From: Alphaproteobacteria bacterium
GTDB taxonomy: Bacteria; Pseudomonadota; Alphaproteobacteria; Rhizobiales; Aestuariivirgaceae
Length of the DNA stretch: 8,363 nt
Assembly: GCA_026400595.1 (NCBI GenBank)
Contig: JAPLOT010000545.1
Span: forward strand, 1-8,363
Direction of reading: 5' to 3'
Below the pieces are notes generated by a model. It was not told the DNA's origin. It did no database searches and saw only the letters and a program-made list of their open reading frames with translations. Shown one piece after another: positions 6,670-8,363 of the stretch; the first letter of the stretch is position 1, and each line of letters starts with the position of its first letter. A program made the position numbers and the translations under genes.

Positions 6670-7757
6670 TGCTCTTCTACCTGCTCACCAGTTTCGCCGA
6701 CGAAGTGTCGGTGTTCAACGTCTTCAAGTACCAGACGACGCGGACCGGTGCGGCGATCCTGACGGCATTGCTGTTCGTCTTCCTCTTCGGCCCGCGCATC
6801 ATCTCGCTGCTCAAGGTGAAGCAGGGCAGGGGTCAGCCGATCCGCAGTGATGGCCCGCAGCGGCACATCGTGGAGAAGCAGGGCACGCCGACCATGGGCG
6901 GACTGATGATCCTGTCGGGCATCTTCGTATCCACCGTGCTCTGGGCCGACCTCGGCAATCTCTATGTCTGGGCCGTGCTCTTCGTGACCATCGGCTTCGG
7001 CGCCATCGGCTTCTATGACGACTTCCTGAAGGTCACCAAGTCGTCGACCAAGGGCTTCTCCGGCAAGCTTCGCCTGCTGACGGAATTCGCGATCGCGGGC
7101 ATCGCGGTTGCATGCTTCATGTGGATTGGTGACCGGCCGCTGTCGAGTTCCCTCGCAGTGCCGTTCTTCAAGGACCTGCTCATCCCCTTCGGCATGTTCT
7201 TCATCGTGGTCGGCATGCTGGTGGTCGTGGGCGCCGGCAACGCGGTCAACATCACCGATGGCCTCGACGGACTCGCGATCGTTCCGGTGATGATCGCAGC
7301 GGCAAGTCTCGGGCTGATCGCCTACCTCGTCGGCAATTTCAACTTCTCGAACTACCTCGAACTCCACTTCGTCCGCGGCTCGGGCGAGCTCGCCATCATG
7401 TGCGGCGCCATCGTCGGAGCGGGACTTGGATTCCTGTGGTTCAACGCCCCGCCGGCCATGATCTTCATGGGCGACACCGGTTCGCTGTCGCTGGGCGGCG
7501 CGCTGGGCGCGATTGCCGTTGCGGCCAAGCACGAGATCGTGCTGGCCATCATCGGCGGGTTGTTCGTGCTCGAGACGGCCTCGGTCATCATCCAGGTCGC
7601 TTCCTTCAAGCTGACCGGCAAGCGTGTCTTCGCCATGGCGCCGCTGCATCATCACTTCGAACAGAAGGGCTGGAAGGAACCCACCATCGTCATCCGCTTC
7701 TGGATCATCGCCATCGTCCTGGCGCTGATCGGCCTGTCGACGCTGAAGCTGCGGTAG
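6669..7757 (+). CDS. mraY: Phospho-N-acetylmuramoyl-pentapeptide-transferase MraY
   Basis: MraY is the integral inner-membrane enzyme that transfers phospho-MurNAc-pentapeptide from UDP to undecaprenyl phosphate, giving lipid I. The 362-residue protein is the usual length and strongly hydrophobic, with about ten membrane segments (the first near 26-48, the last near 340-358). Diagnostic motifs are present: GTPTMGG (72-78), FYDDFLK with D117 and D118 (115-121), NAVNITDGLDGL (191-202, Mg2+ and nucleotide region), FMGDTGSL (266-273, catalytic Asp 269) and the APLHHHFE loop with HHH at 327-329. The start overlaps the murF stop by one base and has GGAAGGAG at good spacing. It sits between murF, which makes its substrate, and murD, as is standard in proteobacterial dcw clusters. 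Nothing is unusual in the sequence. Confidence 0.98.
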   Translation: MLFYLLTSFADEVSVFNVFKYQTTRTGAAILTALLFVFLFGPRIISLLKVKQGRGQPIRSDGPQRHIVEKQGTPTMGGLMILSGIFVSTVLWADLGNLYVWAVLFVTIGFGAIGFYDDFLKVTKSSTKGFSGKLRLLTEFAIAGIAVACFMWIGDRPLSSSLAVPFFKDLLIPFGMFFIVVGMLVVVGAGNAVNITDGLDGLAIVPVMIAAASLGLIAYLVGNFNFSNYLELHFVRGSGELAIMCGAIVGAGLGFLWFNAPPAMIFMGDTGSLSLGGALGAIAVAAKHEIVLAIIGGLFVLETASVIIQVASFKLTGKRVFAMAPLHHHFEQKGWKEPTIVIRFWIIAIVLALIGLSTLKLR

Positions 7758-7761
7758 AAGC

Positions 7762-8363
7762 GTGTTCCCGGCCAGGTCATTCAAGGGACGGAAGCTCGCG
7801 GTCTTCGGACTCGCCCGCTCGGGCACGGCCTGCATCGAGGCGCTGCGCCTTGGCGGCGCGGAGGTTCACGCCTGGGACGATTCCCAGCCGGCCGTCGAGA
7901 AGGCGCGGGCTGCGGGGTTGCCGATCTCGAATCTTCACGAGCTCGACTTCGGCACGCTTGATGCCCTGGTACTGAGCCCCGGCGTGCCGCTCACCCATCC
8001 CGAACCCCATTGGACCGTTCTCAAGGCCCGGCATGCCGGGATCGAGGTCATTGGCGATACCGAGATCTTCGCGCTTGAAGCGATGGGCGCGGGCGCCCGC
8101 ATCGTGGCCATTACCGGCACCAATGGCAAATCGACGACAACCGCGCTCGCCGGTCACGTGCTGGCCGCCGGCGGTCTCGACGTCGACGTCGGCGGCAACA
8201 TTGGCAAGGCGGTGTTCCTGCTGCGCCAGCCGGTGAAGGACCGTGTCTATGTCCTCGAGCTGTCGTCGTTCCAGATCGACCTGATGCCCGGGCTTGCGCC
8301 CAGGGTCGGCATCCTGACCAATCTGACGCCCGACCATCTCGACCGGCACGGCAGCATGGAAAA
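7762..8363 (+). CDS. murD: UDP-N-acetylmuramoyl-L-alanine:D-glutamate ligase MurD (3' part beyond window)
   Basis: MurD is the cytoplasmic ligase that adds D-Glu to UDP-MurNAc-L-Ala. The window holds 200 full codons plus two bases, under half of a typical MurD (about 440-470 residues), with no internal stop. Seen are the N-terminal UDP-binding segment KLAVFGLARSG (11-21), LSPGVPLTHPEPHW (71-84), GDTEIFALE (98-106), the ATP-binding loop TGTNGKSTTT (118-127), GGNIGKAV (144-151), ELSSFQID (166-173) and NLTPDHLDRHG (187-197). The order and wording match alphaproteobacterial MurD. The start is GTG 7762, giving MFPARSFKGRKLAVFGLARSG when read as Met, just before the expected beta strand; it lies four bases after the mraY stop. 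The ribosome binding site is weak (GAAG at 7757-7760), so coupling to mraY is likely. Confidence 0.96.
   Translation, partial: MFPARSFKGRKLAVFGLARSGTACIEALRLGGAEVHAWDDSQPAVEKARAAGLPISNLHELDFGTLDALVLSPGVPLTHPEPHWTVLKARHAGIEVIGDTEIFALEAMGAGARIVAITGTNGKSTTTALAGHVLAAGGLDVDVGGNIGKAVFLLRQPVKDRVYVLELSSFQIDLMPGLAPRVGILTNLTPDHLDRHGSME

Noticed and set aside
6516..7835. A minus-strand open frame of about 440 codons opposite the murF end, mraY and the murD start
   Set aside because: Antisense shadow of a well-supported membrane protein gene; the translation is a highly charged Asp/Glu/His/Arg sequence with no domain.
1..8363. CRISPR array, insertion sequence, tRNA gene, prophage or defence system
   Set aside because: No direct-repeat array, transposase, terminal inverted repeats or tRNA cloverleaf was seen; apart from the first 700 bases, the window is packed with conserved dcw genes.

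Overview
The window is the upstream end of a division and cell wall (dcw) gene cluster from a GC-rich Gram-negative bacterium, preceded by the gene for RNase P RNA. The organism is most likely an alphaproteobacterium. Three points support this: rnpB sits directly upstream of the dcw cluster, an arrangement familiar from Hyphomicrobiales (Rhizobiales) and relatives; the FtsL, FtsI, MurE and MurD sequences look rhizobial; and the codons are strongly GC-biased. Genus and species cannot be told. MurE carries the DNPR signature, so the peptidoglycan should be the meso-diaminopimelate type.

Layout. Positions 1-169 hold no supportable gene. They contain three closely spaced perfect hairpins (24-97). 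A probable promoter (170-197) drives rnpB (about 204-602), a bacterial A-type RNase P RNA whose conserved core elements can be read. About 100 bases of locally AT-richer DNA follow (603-703), with two GANTC sites and a near-consensus CtrA-like element. Then come seven same-strand genes with almost no space between them: rsmH (704-1720), ftsL (1720-2070), ftsI (2074-3783), murE (3789-5249), murF (5242-6669), mraY (6669-7757) and the first 200 codons of murD (from GTG 7762, cut by the window end). Junctions are overlaps of 1, 8 and 1 bases or gaps of 3 to 5 bases, so one operon with translational coupling is expected.

How the genes work together. RsmH modifies 16S rRNA. FtsL and FtsI are inner-membrane divisome proteins; FtsI crosslinks septal peptidoglycan. 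MurD, MurE and MurF add D-Glu, meso-DAP and D-Ala-D-Ala in turn to the UDP-MurNAc peptide. MraY transfers the finished phospho-MurNAc-pentapeptide to undecaprenyl phosphate to make lipid I. The usual continuation (ftsW, murG, murC, murB, ddl, ftsQ, ftsA, ftsZ) would lie beyond the right edge.

All seven proteins keep their family motifs and look intact, so I see no new enzymatic system here. The main oddities are the missing mraZ between rnpB and rsmH, the possible cell-cycle control elements in its place, the hairpin cluster before rnpB, the lack of an obvious rnpB terminator, and minor residue changes in the RNase P L15 loop and the MurF P-loop.
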